DNA of 64,000 nucleotides from Pelagibacteraceae bacterium AG-390-D18 (lineage in GTDB: Bacteria; Pseudomonadota; Alphaproteobacteria; Pelagibacterales; Pelagibacteraceae), in assembly GCA_003279715.1 (NCBI GenBank), contig QCGY01000005.1, forward strand, positions 1 to 64,000. Reading direction: 5' to 3'. The position numbers and the translations under genes were made by a program. Below, piece after piece: positions 8,302 through 16,033 of the stretch (position 1 is the stretch's first letter; every line of letters begins with the position of its first letter). A model generated the notes under the pieces. It made no database searches and had not been told where the DNA came from. It saw only the letters and a program-made list of their open reading frames with translations.

Positions 8302-8425
8302 TTAATAACTCCCTTGATCAGCCTCTTTGACTTTTAAATTTGACTCGACTTTTTTTCTTATTTTATGGATTATTTTTCCAGTTATGTGTCTGGTAGTATA
8401 ATTTCAAAACAATTACCTCCTTGTT
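8302..8425 (-). other. Possible remnant of a very small minus-strand gene
   Basis: A near-perfect Shine-Dalgarno sequence AAGGAGG (minus strand, 8422-8416) is followed eight bases later by TTG AAA, but that frame closes after 14 codons. The neighbouring frame stays open to TAA at 8302 and reads protein-like text such as RHITGKIIHKIRKKVESN and KVKEADQGSY, with no start codon of its own. A single-base frameshift would connect them into a basic protein of ~35-40 residues. It sits directly beside the frameshifted carbonic-anhydrase-like gene, so the interval may be a small zone of decay. Confidence 0.3.
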
Positions 8426-8434
8426 AGAAGTTAA

Positions 8435-9292
8435 TTATTTTTTATCAATTAATTCACTAATAAAATTTTCACCATACCCATCATCTACAGCTTTTTGAAA
8501 ATAATTCTTATTGTCTTCAGCAACTTTTTCAGCTTCTGGAAAATCTTTTAATAGGTCTTGAATGTAAGTTAAGTCTTTTACTGAATTACTGGCTGTAAAC
8601 TTAAATCCCTTAAAGTCCCCCATAAGTAAAGCATCAAAAACTCTAGTAAGTGCAGCTGAATTTCCAGAACCTAGTTTTGCAACATCAAATAATTTTTGTA
8701 AATCGAGGTCAAATTTTTTAGCTGCTTTTGCCATATGATTAATTAAAGCTGCATTTCCAAGCGTTAAAAAATTGTTTAAAAGTTTTGATTTTGCACCCAT
8801 TCCAACAGGGCCAAAATGAAAATAATTTTTACAAAAAAGTTTTAATATTTGTTCTGCTAATTTAAAGTTGTTGTTAGATGCTCCAACAATACCACCTAAG
8901 ACTCCTTCTTCAGCTTGAACAGGGCCTCCCATCACAGGGCACTCAATATAATTAATATTATTAGATTGGTAAATTTTTTCAGTCTCAATTGACCCTGTTT
9001 TATTGTGAGTTGTAATATCTATTATTAAAGTATTTTTATCTAAAATTTTAGATAATTTAAGAGCAATTTCTTTTGCAATAGGTGTATTAGTTACACATTT
9101 AATTAAAACATTTAATTTTTTTTCTTTGAATTCTTCTAGAGTTTTAACTTCTTTTGCACCTTTGCTTACAATTTTTTCTATTGGTTTTCTATTTTTATTA
9201 GCAATTACAAATAAGTTATTACCTTTTTCCAAAACATTTTTAGCTATTCCATAACCCATATAGCCTACACCTATAAAACCTATATTATTCAT
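8435..9292 (-). CDS. 3-hydroxyisobutyrate dehydrogenase-family NAD(P) oxidoreductase
   Basis: The 285-residue enzyme has the N-terminal Rossmann motif GFIGVGYMGYGIAKN, the substrate segment CPVMGGPVQAEEGVLGGIVG, and the catalytic lysine region GMGAKSKLLNN of the beta-hydroxyacid dehydrogenase family. Family members oxidise 3-hydroxy acids or related compounds with NAD(P). Its start overlaps the stop of the dioxygenase gene by four bases (ATGA), so the two are co-translated and probably act in one pathway. If the dioxygenase makes carnitine or a hydroxylated phosphonate, this enzyme could oxidise the new hydroxyl; that link is inference. Confidence 0.88.
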   Translation of the reverse strand: MNNIGFIGVGYMGYGIAKNVLEKGNNLFVIANKNRKPIEKIVSKGAKEVKTLEEFKEKKLNVLIKCVTNTPIAKEIALKLSKILDKNTLIIDITTHNKTGSIETEKIYQSNNINYIECPVMGGPVQAEEGVLGGIVGASNNNFKLAEQILKLFCKNYFHFGPVGMGAKSKLLNNFLTLGNAALINHMAKAAKKFDLDLQKLFDVAKLGSGNSAALTRVFDALLMGDFKGFKFTASNSVKDLTYIQDLLKDFPEAEKVAEDNKNYFQKAVDDGYGENFISELIDKK

Positions 9293-10392
9293 AAATTAAA
9301 TTTTCTCTTTAAGTGTCTTAGTTTACCCTCTGTACTATCGTAGTCAATATAACATCCTTGTAAAAATCTTTTACCCTCTTTTACTTCGTAGGAAGTTCTT
9401 CCATGAAGTAATCTATAATTATCTATCATCATTAAATCTTTTGGAACAAGTTTAAATTCTATTCTGTACTTATCTGAGTTATACATTTCAGATAATTTTT
9501 TACGAGCTTTATAGTATAGATCTAATTTTTCTTTATCTAATATAGGCACATAATCTAATCGTGGACTAAATCTAACTTGTTTAAAAGTTTTATCATCATT
9601 AAGTTTAATTAATTCTGACCAATCTTCTAAAACTACATCCTTATCAATGAATTTAAATCTTACTTTCACCTCAGATAAAATTTTATAAAACTCAGGATTT
9701 TCTTTTTTTAAATCTTCAGTTACTGTAAAACCATCTACTAGTGTAGATAGTCCTCCCGTTACCTCACTTTCAATACAATGAAGTAGCTGTATGCATGGAA
9801 CAGGGTTACGGTAAGGATTGTCTGTATGAGGTGTCAATCCTAAAGATGTATATGCAAGATCATTTGGATCTGGTTTAGATTGAACATTAAAAAATTCACC
9901 AAAATTTGTTCTTCGGACACTTCCTATTGAATTTGCAAATTTAACAATAAAGTTGTCGACCGTTGGAATATTTTTAATGATTACAAATCCATATTTATAG
10001 AAAGAAACAAGCAAATCATACATTTCTTTGCTGTCAAAGAAGCTATCTAGATATTCAAAATTTTTTATATTTTCTAAAGTTGAATTCCATTTTATTTTAG
10101 GGATTAACTTTATAACTGTATCATCATTGGAGAACTCTAAGGCAAGCTTCTCAATATCTAATTTAGATTTAACACCATCATTAAAATTAATTTCAAGAAA
10201 TTTTTCGTTTATAATAGCGGTATTTATTGATATTTCGCTGCTTAAAGTTGTTGGATCAAATAGTCTTTGTTGTGTGCCTTTGTCTAAAAATTCCTCCTCA
10301 TCAACTCTTTCTCTTAACCAAAAAGGATGAATTTCTTTTTTTATTGAACCATTTTTAAGGTAAACTTTATTTTTATTGAGTTCAATTTTCAT
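9289..10392 (-). CDS. Gamma-butyrobetaine dioxygenase-like Fe(II)/2-oxoglutarate oxygenase
   Basis: The 367-residue protein has the two-part architecture of gamma-butyrobetaine hydroxylase: an N-terminal DUF971-like domain (residues ~1-90, with HPFWLRERV) and a TauD/TfdA catalytic domain. The iron ligands are visible as HTD in TPHTDNPYRNP (about residue 190) and the distal histidine in LLHGRTSYE, with a C-terminal arginine region for 2-oxoglutarate. The same architecture is used by TmpA, which hydroxylates 2-trimethylaminoethylphosphonate. The substrate is therefore probably a trimethylammonium compound, but carnitine synthesis is not proven. It overlaps the downstream dehydrogenase. Confidence 0.88.
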   Translation of the reverse strand: MKIELNKNKVYLKNGSIKKEIHPFWLRERVDEEEFLDKGTQQRLFDPTTLSSEISINTAIINEKFLEINFNDGVKSKLDIEKLALEFSNDDTVIKLIPKIKWNSTLENIKNFEYLDSFFDSKEMYDLLVSFYKYGFVIIKNIPTVDNFIVKFANSIGSVRRTNFGEFFNVQSKPDPNDLAYTSLGLTPHTDNPYRNPVPCIQLLHCIESEVTGGLSTLVDGFTVTEDLKKENPEFYKILSEVKVRFKFIDKDVVLEDWSELIKLNDDKTFKQVRFSPRLDYVPILDKEKLDLYYKARKKLSEMYNSDKYRIEFKLVPKDLMMIDNYRLLHGRTSYEVKEGKRFLQGCYIDYDSTEGKLRHLKRKFNL

Positions 10393-10460
10393 AACATAAA
10401 AACTAAAAATTATTCAAAATTTAACTTTATTCAATATAAATAAAATAGTAAGTGTAGTTT

Positions 10461-11267
10461 GTGGATCACTTTAATTCAAAAAACTACCCAATATTTGCAA
10501 ATTTTTTAAACATACTGGCAAAAGATCTAACTAAGTTTTATTACACCAAGTTAGATAAACCTTTTAAGGTATCTAATAAACTAAAAGGTAAGGGATATGA
10601 CCCTGTAACAACCTCTGATAAAGCATTTGAAAAATTTATAAGATCTAAAATTTCAAAAAAATTTCCAACACATCAAATTATAGGTGAAGAGTATGGTCAC
10701 AAAAATACCAAAAGTGAATTTTCTTGGGTGATTGATCCAATTGATGGAACCAGATCATATGTTGTAGGAAATCCAAGTTGGAGCAATTTAATTTCTCTTA
10801 ATTATAATGGGGAGCCTGTTTTAGGATTAGCTAATTTTCCAAAAATGAAAAAATATTATCTAAATACAAGTAAAAATTCAGCTTATGTTTTTGAAAACAA
10901 TAAAAAAAGAAAACTTAAAGTAAATACTAGAACAAACTTTAAAAATGCAAAATTAGCTGCTGCGTTTCATAATACTCTATCTTTAAAGCAGCAATCAAAA
11001 ATTAGTAAGTTTATTAAACGTATGCAATTTCCTTGTTTTGATGCACTTACTTACTGTCAACTAGCTGAAGGTAGACTTGAAATAGTTGCGCAATGTGCAA
11101 ACAAGATTTGGGACATTCATCCTATTATGCCAATAGTAAGAGCCAGTGGAGCGATAGTAACGACATGGGGCAATAAAAACCCTAAAGTAGGTGGAAATAT
11201 TATTGTTTCTAATAATATTAAAAACCATAAAAAAGTTTTAAAATTACTAAAACCATTAGCTGAATGA
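10461..11267 (+). CDS. Inositol monophosphatase-family enzyme, probable histidinol-phosphatase
   Basis: The 268-residue enzyme has the IMPase metal-binding motifs: GEEYG (residues ~75-79), WVIDPIDGTRSYV (~90-102) and a modified C-terminal motif KIWDIHPIMPIV. The sequence around PIDGTRSYVVGNPSWSNLI resembles the HisN-type histidinol-phosphatases of alphaproteobacteria more than inositol or CysQ phosphatases. The reaction would be removal of phosphate from L-histidinol phosphate using Mg2+. It overlaps DUF924 by four bases and is divergent from the dioxygenase pair across a 68-base gap. Substrate choice is inference. Confidence 0.85.
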   Translation: MDHFNSKNYPIFANFLNILAKDLTKFYYTKLDKPFKVSNKLKGKGYDPVTTSDKAFEKFIRSKISKKFPTHQIIGEEYGHKNTKSEFSWVIDPIDGTRSYVVGNPSWSNLISLNYNGEPVLGLANFPKMKKYYLNTSKNSAYVFENNKKRKLKVNTRTNFKNAKLAAAFHNTLSLKQQSKISKFIKRMQFPCFDALTYCQLAEGRLEIVAQCANKIWDIHPIMPIVRASGAIVTTWGNKNPKVGGNIIVSNNIKNHKKVLKLLKPLAE

Positions 11268-11827
11268 TACCTGAAAAAGCTCAAGAAATTTTAGATTTTT
11301 GGTTTAAAGAAACTCCTGCTGAAAAAAGATTTAAAAAAGATGAAACATTTGACAAAACTATAAGAGATAGGTTTTTAAATGACTATGAGCTTGCAAGCCA
11401 AAATGAGTATGACGATTGGCAAGATCAACCAATGAGTGCTTTAGCATTAGTTATTCTTTTTGATCAATTTTCAAGAAACATGTTTCGAGATGATAAAAAA
11501 GCTTTTTCACAAGATCATAAAACAAGATTAATTGTTAATGATGCTGTTTATGCTGGTTATCTCGAGTCTATGAATGAAAGTGAAAGATTTTTTATGATTT
11601 TACCACTTATTCATAGTGAGGAAATAACTGACCATGACATGGCTTATTATCTATTAAACAAATATTTAAGAGAACATGAAGGTTATGTTAAAATTAAAAA
11701 ATTTTGGCAAGATCACACAAAAGCAATTAGATTGTTTCATAGATATCCTCATCGAAATAAAATTCTTGGGAGAGACTCCACAGAAGAGGAATTATCTTTC
11801 TTAAACGGACCTAATTCGTCCTGGTAG
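11264..11827 (+). CDS. DUF924 family protein
   Basis: The 187-residue soluble, all-helical protein matches the DUF924 pattern: ILDFWFKETPAEKRFKKDETFDKTIRDRF at the N-terminus, then LALVILFDQFSRNMFR, and FFMILPLIHSEEI with HRYPHRNKILGR near the C-terminus. The family is widespread in proteobacteria and has a TPR-like fold, but its role is unknown. The four-base overlap with the phosphatase and the 2-base gap to DUF952 indicate a three-gene transcript. Confidence 0.92.
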   Translation: MIPEKAQEILDFWFKETPAEKRFKKDETFDKTIRDRFLNDYELASQNEYDDWQDQPMSALALVILFDQFSRNMFRDDKKAFSQDHKTRLIVNDAVYAGYLESMNESERFFMILPLIHSEEITDHDMAYYLLNKYLREHEGYVKIKKFWQDHTKAIRLFHRYPHRNKILGRDSTEEELSFLNGPNSSW

Positions 11828-11829
11828 TC

Positions 11830-12174
11830 GTGAATTTAAAATATATTTTTAAAATAATTGATATTGATGAGTGGCAAAAAGTCAAAAACTCTGGCGCTTA
11901 TTCTGGATCATCAAAAGATATAAAAGATGGTTTTATACATTTTTCAGGAGAGGATCAGGTTAAAGAAACTCTTGAAAAGCATTACTCAAAACAAAAAAAC
12001 TTAGTTTTACTTAAGGTTGAAACATTGAAGTTGGACCATCTAATATGGGAGCAAGCCTCCGATGGTAATATGTTTCCTCATTTATACTCTTCATTAGATC
12101 TAGCTAACGTTGTCGATGAATATGAAATTACAATTGGGGAAGATGGATCTCATAACCTTCCTAATTTATCATAG
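11830..12174 (+). CDS. DUF952 family protein
   Basis: The 114-residue protein starts at GTG (11830), two bases after the DUF924 stop. It begins YIFKIIDIDEWQKVKNSGAYSGSSKDIKDGFIHFS and continues LLKVETLKLDHLIWE and FPHLYSSLDLANVV, the usual DUF952 text. Structures in this family resemble ADP-ribosyltransferase-like folds, but enzymatic function is unproven. It is the last gene of the phosphatase-DUF924-DUF952 unit, and the following 147 bases hold the promoter of the aldehyde dehydrogenase. Confidence 0.88.
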   Translation: MNLKYIFKIIDIDEWQKVKNSGAYSGSSKDIKDGFIHFSGEDQVKETLEKHYSKQKNLVLLKVETLKLDHLIWEQASDGNMFPHLYSSLDLANVVDEYEITIGEDGSHNLPNLS

Positions 12175-12287
12175 ATTAAAATAAATATATTAGGATAATG
12201 TTATAAAACACATGATGTAGTGATAAATACACTTAATAATAGAAATTAATTTTATTTAAACAAACCCAAATTGAGCATTCATATTCT

Positions 12288-12316
12288 TTGACTTGCAATC
12301 TTCAATTTAGTTAAAT
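12288..12316 (+). promoter_or_regulatory. Sigma70-like promoter before the aldehyde dehydrogenase
   Basis: TTGACT at 12288-12293 is followed after exactly 17 bases by TTAAAT at 12311-12316. Transcription would start near 12322-12324, at the first ATG of the long frame. The lysine-rich frame would then be either leaderless or wholly part of a ~200-base 5' leader. Confidence 0.5.
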
Positions 12317-12321
12317 TACTC

Positions 12322-14070
12322 ATGGCTATTAAGAAGAACAAAGTAGCAAAACCAAAGACCAAGAAAAAAAAAATAAAACCAGTCAAAGTATCAGGAAAAA
12401 AAACTAAAACCAAAAAAAAGGTTTTGTCAAAAAAGTCTTTGAATAACAAACGTTCTAAAAAAAATAAAAAAAAAGAAAGTAAGTCTATTAATAAAAAAAA
12501 TAAAAGAGAGGTAACGAAAATGAGTACAGAAACAATAAAGGGTGGTGTGTCGGCATCTTTAGATACATCTCATCTTAAGGTCCCTTTTCCATTCAAAGCA
12601 AAGTATGGAAATTATATTGGAGGTAAGTTTGTTGAACCTAAATCAGGTAAATATTTTGACAATCTAAGTCCAATTAATAATGAGGTTATTTGTCAAGTTG
12701 CAAGATCAGATGCAAAAGACGTTGATGCAGCTTTAGATGCTGCTCATGAAGCATTTAAAGAATGGGGCAAAACAGACATTACTACTAGATCAAACATAAT
12801 GAATAAGATTGCTGATGTTTTAGAAAAAAATCTAAATTTATTAGCAACAGCAGAATGTTTAGACAATGGTAAGCCTATTAGAGAATGTATGGCAGCTGAT
12901 TTACCGCTAGTCATTGATCATTGGAGATATTTTGCAGGTGTGATTAGAGCTGAGGAAGGATCTGTTGCTGAAATTAGTAACTCTCAATATTCTTATAATA
13001 TACCTGAACCTTTAGGTGTTGTCGGCCAGATAGTTCCATGGAATTTTCCATTATTGATGGCAACATGGAAATTAGCTCCAGCTTTAGCTGCAGGTAATTG
13101 CTCTGTTTTAAAACCAGCAGAACAAACACCAGCTTCTATCATGCTTATGATGGAATTGATTGGTGATTTACTACCCCCAGGAGTAGTAAATATTGTTAGT
13201 GGATTTGGTCTCGAAGCAGGTAAACCATTGGCTTCATCTGACAGAATAGCCAAAATTGCATTTACAGGTGAAACAACAACTGGACGTTTGATTATGCAGT
13301 ATGCTGCACAGAACTTAATTCCTATTACTTTGGAATTAGGTGGAAAATCTCCAAACGTTTTTTTTGAAGACATCATGGATAAAGATGATGCTTTTTTAGA
13401 TAAGTGTGTTGAAGGATTTGTAATGTTTAATTTAAACCAAGGTGAAGTATGTACTTGTCCAAGTAGAGCTTTAGTTCAAGAGTCTATTTATGATAAATTC
13501 ATGGAAAAGGTAATAGCTAGAACAAAAGCAGTAGTACAAGACAATCCTTTAAAAATGGAAACCATGATAGGTGCTCAAGCATCAGTAGAACAGATGGAAA
13601 AGATCAAATCTTACTTAGATTTAGGAAAGAAAGAAGGTGCCAAAGTTCTATGTGGTGGAGATGTTGCTAAATTAAATAGTGGATTGGAAAATGGAAATTA
13701 TATCCAACCAACTATTTTTGAAGGTGATAATAGTATGAGAATCTTCCAAGAAGAAATTTTTGGACCTGTAGTTTCTGTTACTAAGTTTAAAGATGAAGCA
13801 CATGCATTAGAAATTGCTAATGATACACTTTATGGACTTGGTGCAGGTGTTTGGACTAGAAATGGTAATATCGCTTATAGAATGGGTAGAGCGATTCAAG
13901 CTGGTATAGTTTGGACAAACTGTTACCACGCTTACCCAGCTCACTCACCATTTGGTGGTTATAAACAATCTGGTGTTGGTAGAGAAACTCATAAAATGAT
14001 GCTTAACCACTATAGACAAAACAAAAATCTACATGTGTCTTATGCAGAAAATAAACTAGGTTTCTTTTAA
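12322..14070 (+). CDS. Aldehyde dehydrogenase (AldB/ExaC-like) with lysine-rich N-terminal frame
   Basis: The enzyme proper starts at MSTETIK (12520) behind a good ribosome site GAGAGG, giving 516 residues. It has [21 protein letters not shown], the catalytic glutamate in LELGGKSPN and the catalytic cysteine in [13 protein letters not shown]. The C-C-T-C-P style active site and the DUF779 partner downstream are typical of acetaldehyde dehydrogenases such as AldB/ExaC, which oxidise acetaldehyde to acetate with NAD. The same frame is open upstream for 66 codons to ATG 12322, encoding an extremely lysine-rich segment resembling histone-H1-like tails. Which start is used is unclear: 12322 has no ribosome site but lies at the predicted transcription start. 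Confidence 0.92.
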   Translation: MAIKKNKVAKPKTKKKKIKPVKVSGKKTKTKKKVLSKKSLNNKRSKKNKKKESKSINKKNKREVTKMSTETIKGGVSASLDTSHLKVPFPFKAKYGNYIGGKFVEPKSGKYFDNLSPINNEVICQVARSDAKDVDAALDAAHEAFKEWGKTDITTRSNIMNKIADVLEKNLNLLATAECLDNGKPIRECMAADLPLVIDHWRYFAGVIRAEEGSVAEISNSQYSYNIPEPLGVVGQIVPWNFPLLMATWKLAPALAAGNCSVLKPAEQTPASIMLMMELIGDLLPPGVVNIVSGFGLEAGKPLASSDRIAKIAFTGETTTGRLIMQYAAQNLIPITLELGGKSPNVFFEDIMDKDDAFLDKCVEGFVMFNLNQGEVCTCPSRALVQESIYDKFMEKVIARTKAVVQDNPLKMETMIGAQASVEQMEKIKSYLDLGKKEGAKVLCGGDVAKLNSGLENGNYIQPTIFEGDNSMRIFQEEIFGPVVSVTKFKDEAHALEIANDTLYGLGAGVWTRNGNIAYRMGRAIQAGIVWTNCYHAYPAHSPFGGYKQSGVGRETHKMMLNHYRQNKNLHVSYAENKLGFF

Positions 14071-14083
14071 TAGATAAATTATA

Positions 14084-14109
14084 ATGGCCTGTATTAAACT
14101 ACAGGCCAT
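14084..14109 (+). promoter_or_regulatory. Perfect 10-bp hairpin just before the DUF779 start
   Basis: ATGGCCTGTA (14084-14093) pairs with TACAGGCCAT (14100-14109) around a six-base loop. It ends six bases before the DUF779 ATG, exactly where a ribosome site would be, and none is visible. No T-run follows, so it is not a standard terminator. It may regulate translation or stabilise a processed mRNA end. Confidence 0.6.
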
Positions 14110-14115
14110 ATAAAA

Positions 14116-14463
14116 ATGAAAGTTTCAGCAACACCTACAGCACTTGAGTTAATTGAAGATTTGAAAAAAACTCATGGTAAAGATTTATTATTCCATCAAT
14201 CAGGTGGATGTTGTGATGGTAGTGCACCAATGTGTTATCCAGCTAAAGAATATTTAGTCGGAGACCAAGATATTTTAGTAGGTGAAATAGGAGGATTACC
14301 TTTTTATATTAGTAAAACTCAACATGAAGCCTGGAAAAATACTGATCTTATAATTGATTGTATTAAAGGAATGGGTGGAATGTTTTCTTTAGATAACGGT
14401 ACTGGAAGAAGGTTTTTAACAAGATCTGAAATCTGTGTACCTGAAAATTCTACAATAAATTAA
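14116..14463 (+). CDS. DUF779 family protein, aldehyde dehydrogenase partner
   Basis: This 115-residue protein has the DUF779 signature HQSGGCCDGSAPMCYP with three conserved cysteines, then YISKTQHEAWKNT and GMFSLDNGTGRRFLTRS. Members of this family almost always sit beside AldB/ExaC-type acetaldehyde dehydrogenases, as here. The function is unknown; the cysteine cluster suggests metal binding or a redox role. No Shine-Dalgarno is visible because the preceding hairpin occupies that position. Its stop overlaps the stop of the convergent SMR-like gene. Confidence 0.9.
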   Translation: MKVSATPTALELIEDLKKTHGKDLLFHQSGGCCDGSAPMCYPAKEYLVGDQDILVGEIGGLPFYISKTQHEAWKNTDLIIDCIKGMGGMFSLDNGTGRRFLTRSEICVPENSTIN

Positions 14464-14795
14464 TTTAGTTTTCCTAAGTAATTAACCATTACCACACCAA
14501 TAACAATTAGAATTATACCAATCATTGCATATAAATTTGGTATTTGATTATATTTTAACATTGCAAACACCAAAACACCCGTAACAGTCAGACCACTATA
14601 AGTAGAGTAAGCAAAACCCACTGGTATTACAGACATTGCTTTTGATAGTGAAAACATAGTTATGCACATTAAGATTAGACACAATATAGTTGGTGTTAAT
14701 TTTGTAAAGCCATCAGAAATTTTTGCAAAACTATTAGCAGCGATACCTGTAAAAATACCTATCGCTAAAATGATATATCCAATAAAAGGTTTCAT
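14460..14795 (-). CDS. SMR-like four-helix membrane protein (lacks the EmrE glutamate)
   Basis: The 111-residue protein has four hydrophobic helices and the small multidrug resistance layout, including SKAMSVIPVGFAYSTYSGLTVTG and MIGIILIVIGVVMVNYLG. In helix 1, where EmrE-type proteins have the essential Glu14, this protein reads TGIAANSFAK, with Gly aligned to the Glu. It is therefore probably not a classical drug/proton antiporter. It is the last gene of the minus-strand cassette. A ribosome site AAGGA precedes its ATG, two bases after the DUF2798-like gene. A second, similar SMR-like gene lies two genes upstream. Confidence 0.85.
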   Translation of the reverse strand: MKPFIGYIILAIGIFTGIAANSFAKISDGFTKLTPTILCLILMCITMFSLSKAMSVIPVGFAYSTYSGLTVTGVLVFAMLKYNQIPNLYAMIGIILIVIGVVMVNYLGKLN

Positions 14796-14797
14796 AA

Positions 14798-15025
14798 TTA
14801 ATCCTTTGATGCAATTTTATTAACAAAGGGTCTCATTACAGGAGCTAGACTAAAAGCTGCAATTAATGCAACTGGAAATGCAAATAAGAAAGAATGGAAC
14901 CATCTATCAGAAAAACCATTATTTATACCTGTATTGACAGCAGTTACTACTCCACTCATGATAATACTCATACCTAAAGACATTAATATCATAAACAAAG
15001 GTTGTGCATATTTTTTCGAAATCAT
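14798..15025 (-). CDS. DUF2798-like small membrane protein
   Basis: The 75-residue protein has two predicted membrane helices, with the pattern QPLFMILMSLGMSIIMSGVVTAVNTGI then WFHSFLFAFPVALIAAFSLAPVMRPFV. This spacing is that of the DUF2798 family, whose function is unknown. It sits between the two SMR-like genes with two-base gaps on both sides, which suggests the three membrane proteins are made together and may form one complex. Confidence 0.8.
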   Translation of the reverse strand: MISKKYAQPLFMILMSLGMSIIMSGVVTAVNTGINNGFSDRWFHSFLFAFPVALIAAFSLAPVMRPFVNKIASKD

Positions 15026-15027
15026 AT

Positions 15028-15360
15028 TTAATTGTTACCTAACAAGTTGACCATTAAAACTCCAGCAATAATTAGAGCTAATCCTATTATAGAATATAGA
15101 TTTGGAACTTGATTAAATCTAATTATCCCAACAACTACGGTTGCAATAATAGTTAACCCTGCAAAGGATGCATAAGTTATTCCCATTGGAATATTTTTCA
15201 TTACCATTGAAAGTGCATACATACACGCAACTATCGTTATCCCAGTAACAATACTTGGAAAGAGAAGGGTAAAACCTTCAGCACTTTTTGCAAAACTATT
15301 TGAAGTTACACCTAAGACAACAGCTAGGACAAGGAAAGCGTAAGAAGTAGCGAGACTCAT
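15028..15360 (-). CDS. SMR-like four-helix membrane protein, second copy (lacks the EmrE glutamate)
   Basis: The 110-residue protein has four helices, a clear paralogue of the protein encoded at 14460-14795: both contain NSFAK in helix 1, IPxG(I/F)xYAS/YST with a following GLT, and end VMVN(L/Y)LG. The helix-1 position of EmrE Glu14 is again Gly (LGVTSNSFAK). Paired SMR genes usually encode hetero-dimers with opposite topology. There is no ribosome site; its start codon lies inside a long hairpin. Confidence 0.85.
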   Translation of the reverse strand: MSLATSYAFLVLAVVLGVTSNSFAKSAEGFTLLFPSIVTGITIVACMYALSMVMKNIPMGITYASFAGLTIIATVVVGIIRFNQVPNLYSIIGLALIIAGVLMVNLLGNN

Positions 15361-15386
15361 TTAATGACATTAAATGAAATCTCGCT
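15349..15386 (-). promoter_or_regulatory. Long hairpin covering the start codon of the SMR-like gene
   Basis: AGCGAGA (15349-15355) pairs with TCTCGCT (15380-15386), and inside it TCATTTAATG (15357-15366) pairs with CATTAAATGA (15368-15377). The ATG of the SMR-like gene (minus strand, 15360-15358) falls in the stem and no Shine-Dalgarno is exposed. There is no T-run on the minus strand, so translational control or mRNA processing fits better than termination. Confidence 0.6.
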
Positions 15387-15398
15387 AAATATATATAA

Positions 15399-15719
15399 TT
15401 ATTTTGGCATCTTGGTAGCGCCTGTTTCAAGAGAAATCATTTTTCCATCTTGATATTTAAACACCGCCATTACTGCTTCTGTATTCCCATCATTAAATGA
15501 TACAAATGAGTGCTCAACTCCAATTTCATCATTTTCAAAAATTACTCTTATTTTATCTCTTTTGATGTCACCACTCATAGCCCATTTAATTACATCTGCT
15601 TTTCCTAAAACATTACCTGATGCATGCATAGTAAACTTATAATCATCATGTAAAATTTCATTCATTGCAGCTTCATCTTTAGCTTCCATCGCAGCATTAT
15701 ATTTTGCTAATATTGACAT
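15399..15719 (-). CDS. NTF2/SnoaL-like small protein
   Basis: The 106-residue protein has the NTF2-like cone fold pattern: helix KYNAAMEAKDEAAMNEILHDDY, strand KFTMHASGNVLGKADVIKWAMSG, then alternating strands ending VFKYQDGKMISLETGATKMPK. Proteins of this superfamily bind small hydrophobic ligands or act as isomerases/cyclases; no specific function is assigned. The ribosome site GGAGA is strong. It belongs to the small-protein cassette of 14.5-17.0 kb, 19 bases after the next upstream gene. Confidence 0.8.
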   Translation of the reverse strand: MSILAKYNAAMEAKDEAAMNEILHDDYKFTMHASGNVLGKADVIKWAMSGDIKRDKIRVIFENDEIGVEHSFVSFNDGNTEAVMAVFKYQDGKMISLETGATKMPK

Positions 15720-15738
15720 ATTATCTCCTTCCCATTTT

Positions 15739-16020
15739 TTAAATTTTGTTTAATTCAAATATTTCAAAACTTTCCATAACCTCATCCCAGATAGGTTTTG
15801 AAACTGGATTAGATCCATCCATAAATGCATGAAGTGCAGCCATATCATGAACAGAAATTTTAAACATTACTGCACTTTTATCTGGTGCTGCAGTCGCTAT
15901 TGTTTTTGTAACATCGGCAACTTTTTTTCTTTCTGCCATTCCTTCTTCTGACTGCATAAAGCTCATTAATTTTTCAAACTTACCTTCTTTAACTCTTCCT
16001 AATACAAGTATATCTTTCAT
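15739..16020 (-). CDS. Small unknown protein of the cassette (possible alpha-beta barrel)
   Basis: The 93-residue soluble protein begins ILVLGRVKEGKFEKLMSFMQSEEG and ends WDEVMESFEIFELNKI. The strand-helix-strand alternation and length suggest a ferredoxin-like or dimeric alpha-beta barrel, as in ABM-type monooxygenases and related stress proteins, but I do not recognise a family. It has a strong ribosome site AAGGAGAT and lies between two other proteins of similar size in the same cassette. Confidence 0.75.
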   Translation of the reverse strand: MKDILVLGRVKEGKFEKLMSFMQSEEGMAERKKVADVTKTIATAAPDKSAVMFKISVHDMAALHAFMDGSNPVSKPIWDEVMESFEIFELNKI

Positions 16021-16033
16021 TTTTATCTCCTTT

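Noticed and set aside
12993..13376. Minus-strand open frame inside the aldehyde dehydrogenase gene
   Set aside because: The plus frame carries all catalytic motifs; the minus frame has no family resemblance.
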